Below are positions 9,419 to 17,467 of a DNA stretch of 62,553 nt, one piece after another. Source of the DNA: JBPCIX01 sp051005875 (GTDB taxonomy: Bacteria > Actinomycetota > CADDZG01 > JAHWKV01); the NCBI GenBank assembly GCA_051005875.1, contig JBPCIX010000017.1, positions 1 through 62,553 of the forward strand. The letters are read 5' to 3'. The notes beneath the pieces were generated by a model. That model was not told the origin of the DNA. It saw only the letters and a list, made by a program, of their open reading frames with translations, and did no database searches. Position numbers and translations under genes: made by a program. Within the stretch, counting starts at the first letter, position 1, and every line of letters begins with the position of its first letter.

Positions 9419-10039
9419 ATGGACGTCTCGGGCCGGTCCCGTGCAATTCGCGTTGCCATTGCAGACGATCACCCTTTGGTGCGCCAGGGCCTTTGTGCTG
9501 TTCTTGAGCATTCAGATGGGATCGAGCTGGTGGCCCAGGCGTCCAACGGACGAGAGTTGATAGAGCAGGTAGCCGAGAAGCGCCCCGATGTCGTTTTAGT
9601 CGACATTAAAATGTCCCCCATGGACGGGCTGGAGGCAGTCCGCCGAATTCGCGCCGTCTACCCTGAGGTGAAAGCCTTGATGCTCTCGGGCTTTGAAGAC
9701 GGGCAGTCGATCCAGGAGGCTGCGCTGGCTGGTGCGGCAGGGTTCCTCAGAAAAACAATTCCCGCTGCGGAACTGGTGGCGCAAATTATGGCTGTGGCCC
9801 CAAACCGTCCTGCAGCCGGGACAACCAGACTGCAGGCGGCGACCGGTCGTCCCACCAAAAGAGAGCTAGAGGTGCTGATCGCTATGGCAGAGGGTAAATC
9901 AAACAAAGAAATAGCCCGATCGCTGGGAATAGGCGCCCAAACAGTCAAAACCCACGTATCTCACATCCTGACGAAACTACAAGCCCCAGACAGAGCAGGA
10001 GCAGTAGCCCTAGCCTTCAGAAAAGGCCTGGTCCACTAA
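9419..10039 (+). CDS. NarL/LuxR-family two-component response regulator
   Basis: A 206-residue transcription regulator. Residues 10-125 form the receiver domain, with acidic pair ADDHP, phospho-acceptor Asp in LVDIKM, and the conserved Lys in FLRKTIPA. Residues 143-206 form the LuxR helix-turn-helix, with KRELEVLIAMAEGKSNKEIARSL and QTVKTHVSHILTKL. No sensor kinase gene lies nearby, so the cognate partner is elsewhere. It follows the cta operon by 46 nt and could be read with it or from its own promoter. Targets cannot be inferred. Confidence 0.92.
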   Translation: MDVSGRSRAIRVAIADDHPLVRQGLCAVLEHSDGIELVAQASNGRELIEQVAEKRPDVVLVDIKMSPMDGLEAVRRIRAVYPEVKALMLSGFEDGQSIQEAALAGAAGFLRKTIPAAELVAQIMAVAPNRPAAGTTRLQAATGRPTKRELEVLIAMAEGKSNKEIARSLGIGAQTVKTHVSHILTKLQAPDRAGAVALAFRKGLVH

Positions 10040-10061
10040 GGCCGAGCATGCGGACCAAACC

Positions 10062-10829
10062 CTACGCCCCCATTGCGTGGTAGCCCCCGTCCACGTGGAC
10101 TATCTCGCCGGTTATGCCGTTCGACCAATCTGATAATAAAAATGCGACCGTCCTTGCGACCGGCCTGCAGTCTCCGGTGTCCCACCCGAGCGGCGCCCGC
10201 GTTGCCCATGCTTCCGCCAGCAATTCGAAACCTGGAATTCCTTTAGCCGCCGTCGTCTTTATCGGCCCGGCTGAGACGCAGTTGACTCGAATTTTGTGCG
10301 GACCTAAATAGCGGGCCAGGTACCGCGTTATGGATTCCAGCCCGGCCTTGGCGACTCCCATCCAGTCGTAAATCGGCCAGGAAATTGTGGCGTCGAAATC
10401 CAGACTCACGATCGAGCCGCCGCTTTCTTGCATCAAAGGAAGTACCCCTTTGGCGAGGGACTTGAGTGAATAGGCACTTGTCTTAAACGCAGTCTCGACG
10501 CTTTCGTACGGGGTTTCTAGGAACTTGCCGCCAAGAGCGTCGGCGGGCGCAAAAGCCATGGCGTGCAAGAAGCCGTCGAGCGAGCCCCAGCGGGATTTGA
10601 TCTCACCGGCAACCGCCTCGATCTGAGATTCGTCGGTTACGTCCATCTCCAGGACTTCCGGTGGTGAAGGCAGACGGCGGGCCGTCATCTCGGTTAGAGC
10701 CATTGCCTTGCCGAAGCCCGTGAGCAGAATCTCAGCGCCCTGCTCCTGGGCGGTGCGGGCGGCTTCAAACGCAATGCTTTGGGGAGTCAGCACTCCCGTC
10801 ATCAGCAGTTTCTTGCCCTCTAGCAGCAT
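10062..10829 (-). CDS. fabI: Enoyl-[acyl-carrier-protein] reductase, InhA-like FabI
   Basis: A 255-residue NADH-dependent SDR catalysing the last step of each fatty-acid elongation round. Seen: N-terminal LLEGKKLLMTGVLTPQSIAFEAA, close to the actinobacterial InhA opening; the catalytic pair in YDWMGVAKAG, where Tyr and Lys are 7 residues apart as in InhA; and CVSAGPIKTTAAKGI. It is divergent from the reductase at 10896. The start is preceded by TAGACT 9 nt upstream with no Shine-Dalgarno, so it may also be leaderless. No fabG/fabD neighbours are present. Confidence 0.92.
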   Translation of the reverse strand: MLLEGKKLLMTGVLTPQSIAFEAARTAQEQGAEILLTGFGKAMALTEMTARRLPSPPEVLEMDVTDESQIEAVAGEIKSRWGSLDGFLHAMAFAPADALGGKFLETPYESVETAFKTSAYSLKSLAKGVLPLMQESGGSIVSLDFDATISWPIYDWMGVAKAGLESITRYLARYLGPHKIRVNCVSAGPIKTTAAKGIPGFELLAEAWATRAPLGWDTGDCRPVARTVAFLLSDWSNGITGEIVHVDGGYHAMGA

Positions 10830-10882
10830 CGTGTGAGGAGTCTAGTCACTAAAACCGGGCGATGCAGTTTCGCCTAAGCACT

Positions 10883-10888
10883 TAAGAT
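10883..10888 (+). promoter_or_regulatory. Candidate -10 element for the leaderless flavoprotein gene
   Basis: TAAGAT is exactly 7 nt before the ATG at 10896. This also argues for that ATG over the GTG at 10890. No Shine-Dalgarno is present. Confidence 0.45.
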
Positions 10889-10895
10889 AGTGCCG

Positions 10896-12233
10896 ATGAG
10901 CGAATACGACGCAATTGTTATCGGCGCTGGGCCCGGCGGGTCATCGGCCGCTTACTTCCTGGCCAATGCCGGCAAGAAGGTCCTGGTCCTCGACAAAAAA
11001 GACTTCCCGAGAGCCAAAGTTTGCGGCGACGGGCTGACCCCGCGCTCGCTGCGGGTCATGGAGGAAATGGGCCTCACCCCGCTCATGGACACCTACCAAA
11101 AGATCCGGGGTCTCAGGATAGTCGGCGCCGGTCGAATGTTGGAACTCGATTTCCCCAAGCTGTCTAATTTCCGCGATTATGGGCTGGTTCGCCCAAGAAA
11201 GAACCTCGACTTTGAAGTGATGCAGCAGGCCAAAGACGCCGGGGCCGAGTTCCGGATGAAGACCGAAGCTTTCGAACCCATTTTTGAAGGGACAAAGATG
11301 ACCGGCGTCCGGTGGATCCAAAAGAAAGCGGCCAAAGGCGGGGGAGTCGTAAAATCCGATGAGGGAGTCGTTTCGGCACCGTTCACGATCATCGCCGACG
11401 GCGCGTCTTCGTCGTTCGGCCGAAAGCTCGGGATTCAAAAGGACAAGTCCTATCCGCTGGGGCTTGCCATCCGGACTTATTACAAAAGCGACCGAGCCAA
11501 CGATGACTATTTCGAATCCTGGTTGGAGCTGAAAAAAGATGGCGACCTTCTGCCCGGCTACGGATGGGTGTTTCCAGTGGGCGACGGGACCGTCAACGTC
11601 GGGGTGGGCTTGCTCACAACTTTCGGCCGGTGGCGCGGCGTCAACCTGAACCATTTGCAGCGCGGTTTCGTCGACATGCTCACCAAAACCTACGGGATTA
11701 CCCATGAAGATCAGACCGAGCCCTACAAGTCGGGCCGGCTTCCGCTCGGCGGCAGTGTTCACAAGCCCTACGGCGATGGCTACCTGCTTATCGGTGATGC
11801 GGCCGGGATAGTCAACCCCTTCAACGGCGAAGGCATTGCCTATGCGTTGGAGACGGGCAAGCTGGCCGCCGGCATGGTGGCCCAAGCGACCTCCGAAGGT
11901 AATCGAACCGAGCTGCCGGAGTACCGTGCCGCCCTGCATGAGGCCTACGCCGCCTACTACCGAGTGGGCCGGATATTTACACAATGCATCGCCCGTCCCC
12001 AGGTCTTCCGGGCAATGTGCCAGGTGGGCCTAAGATCAAAAACGATGATGAGCTTCGTTCTTCAGGTGCTCGCCAATCTTTATGAGACGAAAGGCGGCAC
12101 GCTCGCCGACAGAAATATTCGAAGAATGCTGATCCTTGCCGAGCAAGATCTGCCTGAATTGAAGGCACCGGATTTCCCCATGCCCAAGGGCTCTAGAGAG
12201 AAAAAAGACACAGCGACCAAGGGCGCGGCTTAG
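10896..12233 (+). CDS. Geranylgeranyl reductase family FAD-dependent oxidoreductase (MenJ-like)
   Basis: A 445-residue flavoprotein that would saturate double bonds of a prenyl chain. Seen: the Rossmann GAGPGGSSAAYFL motif at the N-terminus, the family signature VCGDGLTPRSL near residue 43, GYGWVFPVGDGTVNVGVGL, and the second FAD motif LIGDAAGIVNPFNGEGI. In mycobacteria the homologue MenJ reduces menaquinone; the polyprenyl synthase at 934 and complex I directly downstream support a quinone role here, but archaeal-type lipid or chlorophyll-like substrates cannot be excluded from sequence. It ends 20 nt before the next small gene. Confidence 0.85.
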   Translation: MSEYDAIVIGAGPGGSSAAYFLANAGKKVLVLDKKDFPRAKVCGDGLTPRSLRVMEEMGLTPLMDTYQKIRGLRIVGAGRMLELDFPKLSNFRDYGLVRPRKNLDFEVMQQAKDAGAEFRMKTEAFEPIFEGTKMTGVRWIQKKAAKGGGVVKSDEGVVSAPFTIIADGASSSFGRKLGIQKDKSYPLGLAIRTYYKSDRANDDYFESWLELKKDGDLLPGYGWVFPVGDGTVNVGVGLLTTFGRWRGVNLNHLQRGFVDMLTKTYGITHEDQTEPYKSGRLPLGGSVHKPYGDGYLLIGDAAGIVNPFNGEGIAYALETGKLAAGMVAQATSEGNRTELPEYRAALHEAYAAYYRVGRIFTQCIARPQVFRAMCQVGLRSKTMMSFVLQVLANLYETKGGTLADRNIRRMLILAEQDLPELKAPDFPMPKGSREKKDTATKGAA

Positions 12234-12253
12234 TTCTGGCTCGAAGGCTGGCC

Positions 12254-12655
12254 ATGGCGGCGTCTTTCGCCGGCTGGCTTTATTCGTGGTACATCATTCG
12301 CGGTGTCCGGCGGGTTTATTCGGTTAGGGATGCTGGCGGCATGCCGACGTGGCTGTTGGTCTTGATGGCATTGACTTCCACCGCCCTTATTGCGACCACT
12401 GTTTGCTCAGGCATGCGCCTTAGCGTCTGGCCGGCCATTTCTATGGGAGCCGGAGTCGCCCTCTTAGCGCTGATCGTAGGGAGCCAACTGGCGGTCATGT
12501 CGAGTTTTTTCGGATACTCGGTCTCAATCGGAAGGGCCTTCAGCGAATCTATCCAAACGCGAAGCCCCGTCTATGTGGCTATTTTCATAGCCGGCCTGCC
12601 GGCGCTCATGGTGATGTCAGGTCTGAGGGGACTGCTGGATTCGCGTGCTGGCTGA
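12254..12655 (+). CDS. Small membrane protein of unknown function
   Basis: A 133-residue protein with three to four predicted membrane helices (about 30-50, 55-80 and 100-120) and a short basic N-terminus. I do not recognise a family. It lies 20 nt after the geranylgeranyl-reductase-like gene and 53 nt before nuoA, so it is probably transcribed with the former. No catalytic residues or cysteine motifs stand out. Codon use is like its neighbours, which supports a real gene. Confidence 0.65.
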   Translation: MAASFAGWLYSWYIIRGVRRVYSVRDAGGMPTWLLVLMALTSTALIATTVCSGMRLSVWPAISMGAGVALLALIVGSQLAVMSSFFGYSVSIGRAFSESIQTRSPVYVAIFIAGLPALMVMSGLRGLLDSRAG

Positions 12656-12696
12656 GACTTGAGACTCGACCCTGTGTCAAGAAGGGTTCAATCCTG

Positions 12697-12702
12697 TAGT
12701 TT
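12697..12702 (+). promoter_or_regulatory. Candidate -10 element for leaderless nuoA
   Basis: TAGTTT lies 6 nt before the nuoA ATG at 12709, without a Shine-Dalgarno between. It would drive the eleven-gene nuo operon. Confidence 0.4.
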
Positions 12703-12708
12703 TACCCC

Positions 12709-13077
12709 ATGCCGCAGGGATACTTCGGGGAATACCTCACACTAGCCGTCTACGCTGGCGCCGTAATGGTGCTTGTCGGTGGCACCTTGGCTCTTAACCG
12801 GGCGCTGGCGCCGAGGGTGGTTCGCAGGGAGAAATCCATGACTTACGAGTGCGGCGTAGATCCCATTCCTGGGGGTTGGACCCAGTCCACCGTTCGCTAT
12901 TACATCTTTGCTTTGCTGTTTGTCATATTTGATGTTGAAGCGGTGTTTTTGTTTCCATGGGCAACGGTGTTCGAGGATCTCGGACTCTTTGCGTTTGTCG
13001 AGATGATGATCTTCGTTGCGATCCTGGCGCTGGGGCTTGCATACGCCTGGAAGAAGAAAGTCCTCGATTGGCTGTAG
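12709..13077 (+). CDS. nuoA: NADH-quinone oxidoreductase subunit A
   Basis: A 122-residue membrane subunit of complex I with three helices. Seen: YECGVDPIPGGWTQSTVRYYIFALLFVIFDVEAVFLFPWA, split over the conserved loop and the second helix with its buried acidic residues. It is first in the nuo operon, 17 nt before nuoB. Length is normal for the family. Confidence 0.96.
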   Translation: MPQGYFGEYLTLAVYAGAVMVLVGGTLALNRALAPRVVRREKSMTYECGVDPIPGGWTQSTVRYYIFALLFVIFDVEAVFLFPWATVFEDLGLFAFVEMMIFVAILALGLAYAWKKKVLDWL

Positions 13078-13093
13078 GTTCACGGCGCCTCCG

Positions 13094-13651
13094 ATGACTA
13101 CTGACATTGCCGAGACCCCAAAGGTGAGGAAGATGCGGCTGCCCAAGCCGGTTTCTTTCCTGCTGAATTGGAGCCGAAAATATTCCTTGTGGATGTTTCA
13201 GTTCGGCCTCGCCTGCTGCTCGATTGAGTTCATCGCCTCGGCGATGCCCAAGCACGACATCATGCGACTCGGCGTCATTCCGTTCCCGGCTTCGCCACGG
13301 CAAGCCGACTTGATGGTTGTTGCCGGCACCGTTACCGATAAAATGGCGCCCGCCATCCGCCGTGTCTACGAACAGATGCCGGAGCCGAAATATGTGATCT
13401 CGATGGGGTCCTGCGCAAACTGTGGGGGGCCTTATTGGGATTCCTACTGTGTAACCAAGGGAGTCGATCAGATCATTCCAGTTGATGTGTACGTCCCCGG
13501 CTGCCCGCCCAGGCCGGAGGGGCTTCTGCACGGCATAGTGACGCTGCAGAACTTAATTCAGGGCGAGGAGGTCGCAAGTAAATGGCGTGGAAGTGAAATT
13601 CACGGAGCAATCCCTAAGGTCATCGGAACGGGTCGAGCCGGAGGAATTTAG
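13094..13651 (+). CDS. nuoB: NADH-quinone oxidoreductase subunit B
   Basis: A 185-residue peripheral-arm subunit carrying cluster N2, the last iron-sulfur cluster before quinone. The four cysteine ligands are visible: the adjacent pair in LACCSIEF, one in MGSCANCGG, and one in VPGCPPRPEGLL. The ATG at 13094 gives the family N-terminus; an in-frame upstream start at 13016 lies inside nuoA. The 3' end overlaps nuoC by about 65 nt. Confidence 0.96.
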   Translation: MTTDIAETPKVRKMRLPKPVSFLLNWSRKYSLWMFQFGLACCSIEFIASAMPKHDIMRLGVIPFPASPRQADLMVVAGTVTDKMAPAIRRVYEQMPEPKYVISMGSCANCGGPYWDSYCVTKGVDQIIPVDVYVPGCPPRPEGLLHGIVTLQNLIQGEEVASKWRGSEIHGAIPKVIGTGRAGGI

Positions 13652-14132
13652 CCAGAAGGTTTCCTCGAAGCTCGGTGAGGGGGCCGAAATTGAAGTCAGT
13701 TATGGACAGGTCATCGTCAGGCTCTCGCCTGAGCGAGCCCTGGACGCATTGTCAATTCTTAAGTCTGACCCGGACTTAGATTGCAATTACTTCACTTTCT
13801 TGTCGGCCATCGATTGGCAGGACGATGGTTTCGAAGTTCTAATAGCGCTATTTTCGACGGTTCACCTCAATACCGTCATCCTCAAAATCAAGCTCCCCAA
13901 AGACTCTCCCCACATGCCGTCGGTGACTCCGCTGTACAGGGGCGCCAACTGGCATGAGCGCGAGTGCGCGGAGATGTTCGGAATTGTTTTCGACGGCCAC
14001 CCGAACCCGAAAAACCTTTACCTGTCGGACGACTTCGTAGGGCATCCGCTGCGCAAGGATTTTCGTTTAGCCAGCAGAACCTTCAAGCCATGGCCGGGCG
14101 CAAAAGACCCAGGCGAGGCGGGAGGCAGGTAG
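13587..14132 (+). CDS. nuoC: NADH-quinone oxidoreductase subunit C
   Basis: A 181-residue peripheral-arm subunit of the 30-kDa family. Seen: NYFTFLSAIDW, the signature WHERECAEMFGIVFDGHPNPKNLYL, and the C-terminal DDFVGHPLRKDF. The start is GTG at 13587 or 13593; both lie deep inside nuoB and no later start is available before conserved sequence, so the overlap of about 65 nt appears real. GAGGAGG at 13565-13571 is somewhat far for a ribosome site. An unusual 122-nt structured spacer follows before nuoD. Confidence 0.92.
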   Translation: MEVKFTEQSLRSSERVEPEEFSQKVSSKLGEGAEIEVSYGQVIVRLSPERALDALSILKSDPDLDCNYFTFLSAIDWQDDGFEVLIALFSTVHLNTVILKIKLPKDSPHMPSVTPLYRGANWHERECAEMFGIVFDGHPNPKNLYLSDDFVGHPLRKDFRLASRTFKPWPGAKDPGEAGGR

Positions 14133-14254
14133 TGGTCCAGGACGCCCCTGCATCCACGATCGCTGCGTTCCGACGCTGCTTGCGTGCACAGCACGCGGCG
14201 CAACGCCGCGCCTTGCGCTCCCGGCGCAGGAACGCCCTGGGGTCGGAAGGCTAG
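14133..14254 (+). repeat. Structured GC-rich palindromic spacer between nuoC and nuoD
   Basis: This 122-nt spacer is far longer than other junctions of the operon. It contains nested inverted repeats: GCGTTCC (14165-14171) pairs with GGAACGC (14229-14235); GCGTGC/GCACGC forms a hairpin at 14182-14196; CGCGGCG-CAA-CGCCGCG forms one at 14194-14210; and GCGCC/GGCGC at 14208-14227 gives an alternative. No gene is convincing here, although one reading frame stays open through it. It resembles a REP-type interspersed palindrome or an RNA processing/attenuation element. Copy number in the genome is unknown. Confidence 0.55.
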
Positions 14255-15400
14255 ATGAATAGTCCTGAGGGGTTCACTACGGCCACTTCTACCGGCGCGG
14301 GGGTTTTGCGTACTGAGGAGATGATCTTGAATATCGGCCCCCAGCATCCCGCTACTCACGGAGTGCTCAGGGTCATGGTAACCCTTGACGGCGAGCGCAT
14401 TGTTGAGGCTGAGCCGATCATTGGATATATGCATCGGGGCCACGAAAAGCTGGTCGAAATGCGGGATTTTCGGCAGATTACCAACTTGCTTTCCCGCATG
14501 GACTGGCTTTCCGGTATCAACAACGAAATTCCCGCATCGATCGCAGTTGAACGCATGATGGAGATTGAAGTTCCCCGCCGGGCGCAGTATCTGCGGGTTA
14601 TCTTGATCGAGATAAACCGGATCTTGAACCACTTGGTGTTCACCGGCTCCTTCGGTCTCGAGCTTGGCGCAACCACGCCGGTCATGTATGCGTTTCGAGA
14701 GCGCGAATCGCTGCAGAGCGTCATGGAAATGGTTACCGGCGGCCGGATGCACTTCGGTTTTTTCAGGCCCGGTGGATTGAAAGAGGACGTACCGAAGGGA
14801 TTTGTTGAGGCGGCGCGCGCGGCGATCGTAAAGTTAATAGACGCAATCCCCGACTACGAGGGGATCCTAATGGGCAACGAGATCTTCAAACAACGAACGG
14901 TTGGCATCGGCGCTCTGCCGCTGGATCTGGCCCTTGAGTATGGAGTCTCGGGTCCGATCCTGAGAGCCTGTGGAATGCCATTCGACATCCGTCGGGCGGA
15001 CCCCTATTTGATCTACGACGAGTTCGATTTCCAGATCCCGGTCGGGGCGACCGGAGACTCGTTCGACCGCTATTTTGTGCTCATGCAAGAGATGAAAGAG
15101 TCGGCCAAGATCGTGCTCCAGGCGCTCGACGGTCTGCCGGCGGGCAGCCACATCGGCCAGGTTCCCAAGCGGTTGACTTTGCCGAAGGGCGAAATCTACG
15201 CTCGGGCCGAAAATCCCCTGGGTGAGCTTGGGTACTATCTCGTTTCCGACGGCGAAGCCAAGCCTTACCGCATGAAGATCCGAACGCCATCTTTTTCAAA
15301 CGTCAGCGTGGTCCCACACTTGCTTCGGGGACTCTACGTCTCCGATATGGTCGCGGTCTTGGGCAGCATGTTTTTCGTTGTAGGAGATATCGACCGATGA
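14255..15400 (+). CDS. nuoD: NADH-quinone oxidoreductase subunit D
   Basis: A 381-residue 49-kDa-type subunit that forms the quinone-binding site together with NuoB. Seen: NIGPQHPATHGVLRV near residue 28, IGYMHRGHEKL, MDWLSGINNEI, and the C-terminal PSFSNVSVVPHLLRGLYVSDMVAVLGSM. The ATG at 14255 has GGAAGG at 14245-14250 upstream. It is somewhat shorter than the common 400-440-residue forms but complete. The stop overlaps nuoH (ATGA). Confidence 0.96.
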   Translation: MNSPEGFTTATSTGAGVLRTEEMILNIGPQHPATHGVLRVMVTLDGERIVEAEPIIGYMHRGHEKLVEMRDFRQITNLLSRMDWLSGINNEIPASIAVERMMEIEVPRRAQYLRVILIEINRILNHLVFTGSFGLELGATTPVMYAFRERESLQSVMEMVTGGRMHFGFFRPGGLKEDVPKGFVEAARAAIVKLIDAIPDYEGILMGNEIFKQRTVGIGALPLDLALEYGVSGPILRACGMPFDIRRADPYLIYDEFDFQIPVGATGDSFDRYFVLMQEMKESAKIVLQALDGLPAGSHIGQVPKRLTLPKGEIYARAENPLGELGYYLVSDGEAKPYRMKIRTPSFSNVSVVPHLLRGLYVSDMVAVLGSMFFVVGDIDR

Positions 15401-16416
15401 ACGCGGTTACGCAGGCACTGGCTAATGACTATGTGATTCTTGCCTTAAAGATGGGCGTCTTGCTCATCTTGCTGCCTGCGACTCTGGTTCTTGGCTGGGT
15501 TGAGCTAAAAGCCGGCGCTCATATGCAGCACCGCCTCGGGCCGATGTATCCGGGCGGATTCCATGGGTGGGCGCAGACACTGGCCGACGGCCTCAAGTTC
15601 GTCATGAAGGAAGACCTCATCCCCGACGCGGCCGATAGGTTCGTCTTCAAGCTGGTTCCCTTCGTAACAATGTTGAGCGCTGCCCTCATTTTCGTAGTAG
15701 TGCCTGTTGGACCAAACCTGGTTATCGAGGACCTCGATGTTGGGCTGTTTTTTCTGCTGGCGGCTTCGTCGATAGGAGTCATCGGGGTCTTGATGGCGGG
15801 ATGGTCGTCGGCCAATAAGTACTCTCTGCTGGGAGCGCTGCGAGCAGCCGCCCAGCTGATCGCTTACGAGCTGCCGCTGGTCCTCTCGGCCGCGGCGGTT
15901 GCGATGCTGGCCGGGTCGCTGTCTCTGGTTGACATCGTGAACGCCCAGGGGCCCGCCTCTGCCAATCAATGGTGGATTCCTTTCATCGTTTACCAGCCGA
16001 TCGGATTTTTCATTTTCATGGCTGCGGCGACAGCGGAGCTGACCCGGCCTCCCTTCGATATGCCGGTGGCCGAAGCCGAGTTGATCACCGGGGCTTTTAC
16101 CGAGTACAGCGGAATCAGGTTTGCTTTCAGCCTGTTCGCCTCGGAGTACATTTCAATGATCGGGTTGGCCGCGGTGGGCGCAACTCTTTTTATGGGTGGA
16201 TACCTGCCGCCGATCCCGGCTCTGCAGTTTATTCCCGGTGTCGTCTGGTTCTTGCTTAAGACCTCTACAATTCTTTTCGTGCTGATCTGGATCCGCTGGA
16301 CCTTCCCGCGACTACGCGAGGATCAGCTCCAGAAATTCGCCTGGAAGGTTCTTATTCCTTTGGCCCTGGTGAACATCTTCCTAACCGGCGCCCTGAAATT
16401 GACCCCCTGGTTATAG
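15397..16416 (+). CDS. nuoH: NADH-quinone oxidoreductase subunit H
   Basis: A 339-residue, eight-helix membrane subunit linking the peripheral and membrane arms at the quinone chamber. Seen: QHRLGPMYPGGFHGWAQTLADGLKF, then TRPPFDMPVAEAELITGAFTEYSG with its acidic loop, and IWIRWTFPRLREDQL. It starts in an ATGA overlap with nuoD and its TAG shares a base with the nuoI GTG, so translation is tightly coupled. Confidence 0.96.
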   Translation: MNAVTQALANDYVILALKMGVLLILLPATLVLGWVELKAGAHMQHRLGPMYPGGFHGWAQTLADGLKFVMKEDLIPDAADRFVFKLVPFVTMLSAALIFVVVPVGPNLVIEDLDVGLFFLLAASSIGVIGVLMAGWSSANKYSLLGALRAAAQLIAYELPLVLSAAAVAMLAGSLSLVDIVNAQGPASANQWWIPFIVYQPIGFFIFMAAATAELTRPPFDMPVAEAELITGAFTEYSGIRFAFSLFASEYISMIGLAAVGATLFMGGYLPPIPALQFIPGVVWFLLKTSTILFVLIWIRWTFPRLREDQLQKFAWKVLIPLALVNIFLTGALKLTPWL

Positions 16417-17447
16417 TGGCCCCTTCGATGTCGCCTACGACGCCTGGGTACGCCCAGTCTGAGCACAGACGGACGACTTTTGGCACGGGTCTTTTGAAAG
16501 GACTTGGGATTACCTTCCGGCATCTGGTATCTCCCTCGGTTACCGTTCAGTACCCCGACGAAATTGACCAGCCGCCGGCCCGCAGCCGGGGTGTCATTGC
16601 TCTCAAGATCGAGAACTGCACCGTGTGCATGCTGTGCGCTCGCGAGTGCCCCGACTGGTGTATTTACATCGAAGGCCACAAGCAAGAGCGGGTGGCGAAG
16701 GGTGAAGGAAAACGAGCTAAGAAATACAACGTTTTGGACCGATTCGCGATTGATTACGCCCTTTGCATGTACTGCGGAATCTGCGTCGAGGTTTGCCCAT
16801 ACGACGCGCTGTTTTGGAGCCCTGAATTTGAGTACGCCGATTCCAGCGTGGTGGAGCTGACTCATGAAAAGGAGAAGCTCGAAACCTGGATGTACACAGT
16901 TTTGCCTCCCGACGAACTGGACCCGGGTGCTGAGGGACCGGAACTGAAAGCTCCCGTAGCGGCACCGGCCGCCCCGCCCGCCCCGCCCGCCCCGGCGAAG
17001 CCGGCCACGCCGTCCACGCCGTCCACGCCGTCCACGCCGGCCACGCCGTCCAAGCCGGCCACGCCGTCCAAGCCCGCGTTCGACCCGGTCAAAGTTCATG
17101 ATGCCGTTTTGAAGAACGAGTTGGAGCACGGAACCGATGCAAAGGTGGCCGAGGCCAGAGCAGCAACGGCCGCGGCCAGGGTGATCGAAGAGGCCTACTC
17201 GGCAGCGCCGGTCGAGGTCTCCGAATCACCTGAAGCGCCGGCCGAGCCCGCAGCCCCCATCCCAGAAGCCGCAGCGCCCCCAGCACCCGCAGCGGCCGCA
17301 GGAGTCTCAGCCGAGGAAGCGGCGCAAATTCGTGCGAAGGTTCTTGATGAAGAGAATGCAAAGGGCTCTGACCCCCGGGTCGCCCAGGCAAGAGCCAAGT
17401 CGGCCGAGATGCGCGCCCTCAAAGGTACGAAAGGACCGCAAGGTTGA
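16416..17447 (+). CDS. nuoI: NADH-quinone oxidoreductase subunit I with long C-terminal extension
   Basis: A 343-residue protein about twice the usual length. Residues 1 to about 165 are a normal NuoI: two [4Fe-4S] ferredoxin motifs, CTVCMLCARECPDWC and CMYCGICVEVCPYDAL, carrying clusters N6a and N6b. After an acidic stretch, residues about 177-222 are Pro/Ala/Thr-rich with repeated STP/ATP units. Two copies of a helical module follow (about 222-262 and 297-338) sharing the pattern VLxxExxxGxDxxVAxARAxxA, joined by a second Pro/Ala linker. The tail's role is unknown. GTG start overlapping the nuoH stop. Confidence 0.93.
   Translation: MAPSMSPTTPGYAQSEHRRTTFGTGLLKGLGITFRHLVSPSVTVQYPDEIDQPPARSRGVIALKIENCTVCMLCARECPDWCIYIEGHKQERVAKGEGKRAKKYNVLDRFAIDYALCMYCGICVEVCPYDALFWSPEFEYADSSVVELTHEKEKLETWMYTVLPPDELDPGAEGPELKAPVAAPAAPPAPPAPAKPATPSTPSTPSTPATPSKPATPSKPAFDPVKVHDAVLKNELEHGTDAKVAEARAATAAARVIEEAYSAAPVEVSESPEAPAEPAAPIPEAAAPPAPAAAAGVSAEEAAQIRAKVLDEENAKGSDPRVAQARAKSAEMRALKGTKGPQG
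16960..17075 (+). repeat. Short tandem repeat coding the Pro-rich linker of NuoI
   Basis: Nine-base units of the type ACGCCGTCC and related CGCCC units repeat through this stretch, encoding STP/ATP/SKP triplets. The repeat keeps frame, as expected for selection on a flexible linker. Copy number is likely to vary between strains. Confidence 0.7.
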
Positions 17448-17467
17448 TCCACGAGAGCCGGCTGTAG

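Noticed and set aside
10941..11984. Long open frame antisense to the geranylgeranyl-reductase-like gene
   Set aside because: The plus strand encodes a complete flavoprotein with all motifs; the antisense translation has no recognisable domain and is explained by codon bias.
13964..14254. Plus-strand frame across the nuoC end and the nuoC-nuoD spacer
   Set aside because: It overlaps nuoC out of frame for most of its length and the remainder is the palindromic spacer; Arg-rich composition follows from the repeats.
16960..17075. CRISPR-like repeat array
   Set aside because: Units are 9 bp, contiguous and in frame with NuoI; no spacers. No CRISPR array or cas gene was seen anywhere in the window.
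16323..17129. Antisense frame rich in Arg-Gly repeats opposite nuoI
   Set aside because: It is the reverse reading of the Pro/Ala linker repeat; no start signal or domain.
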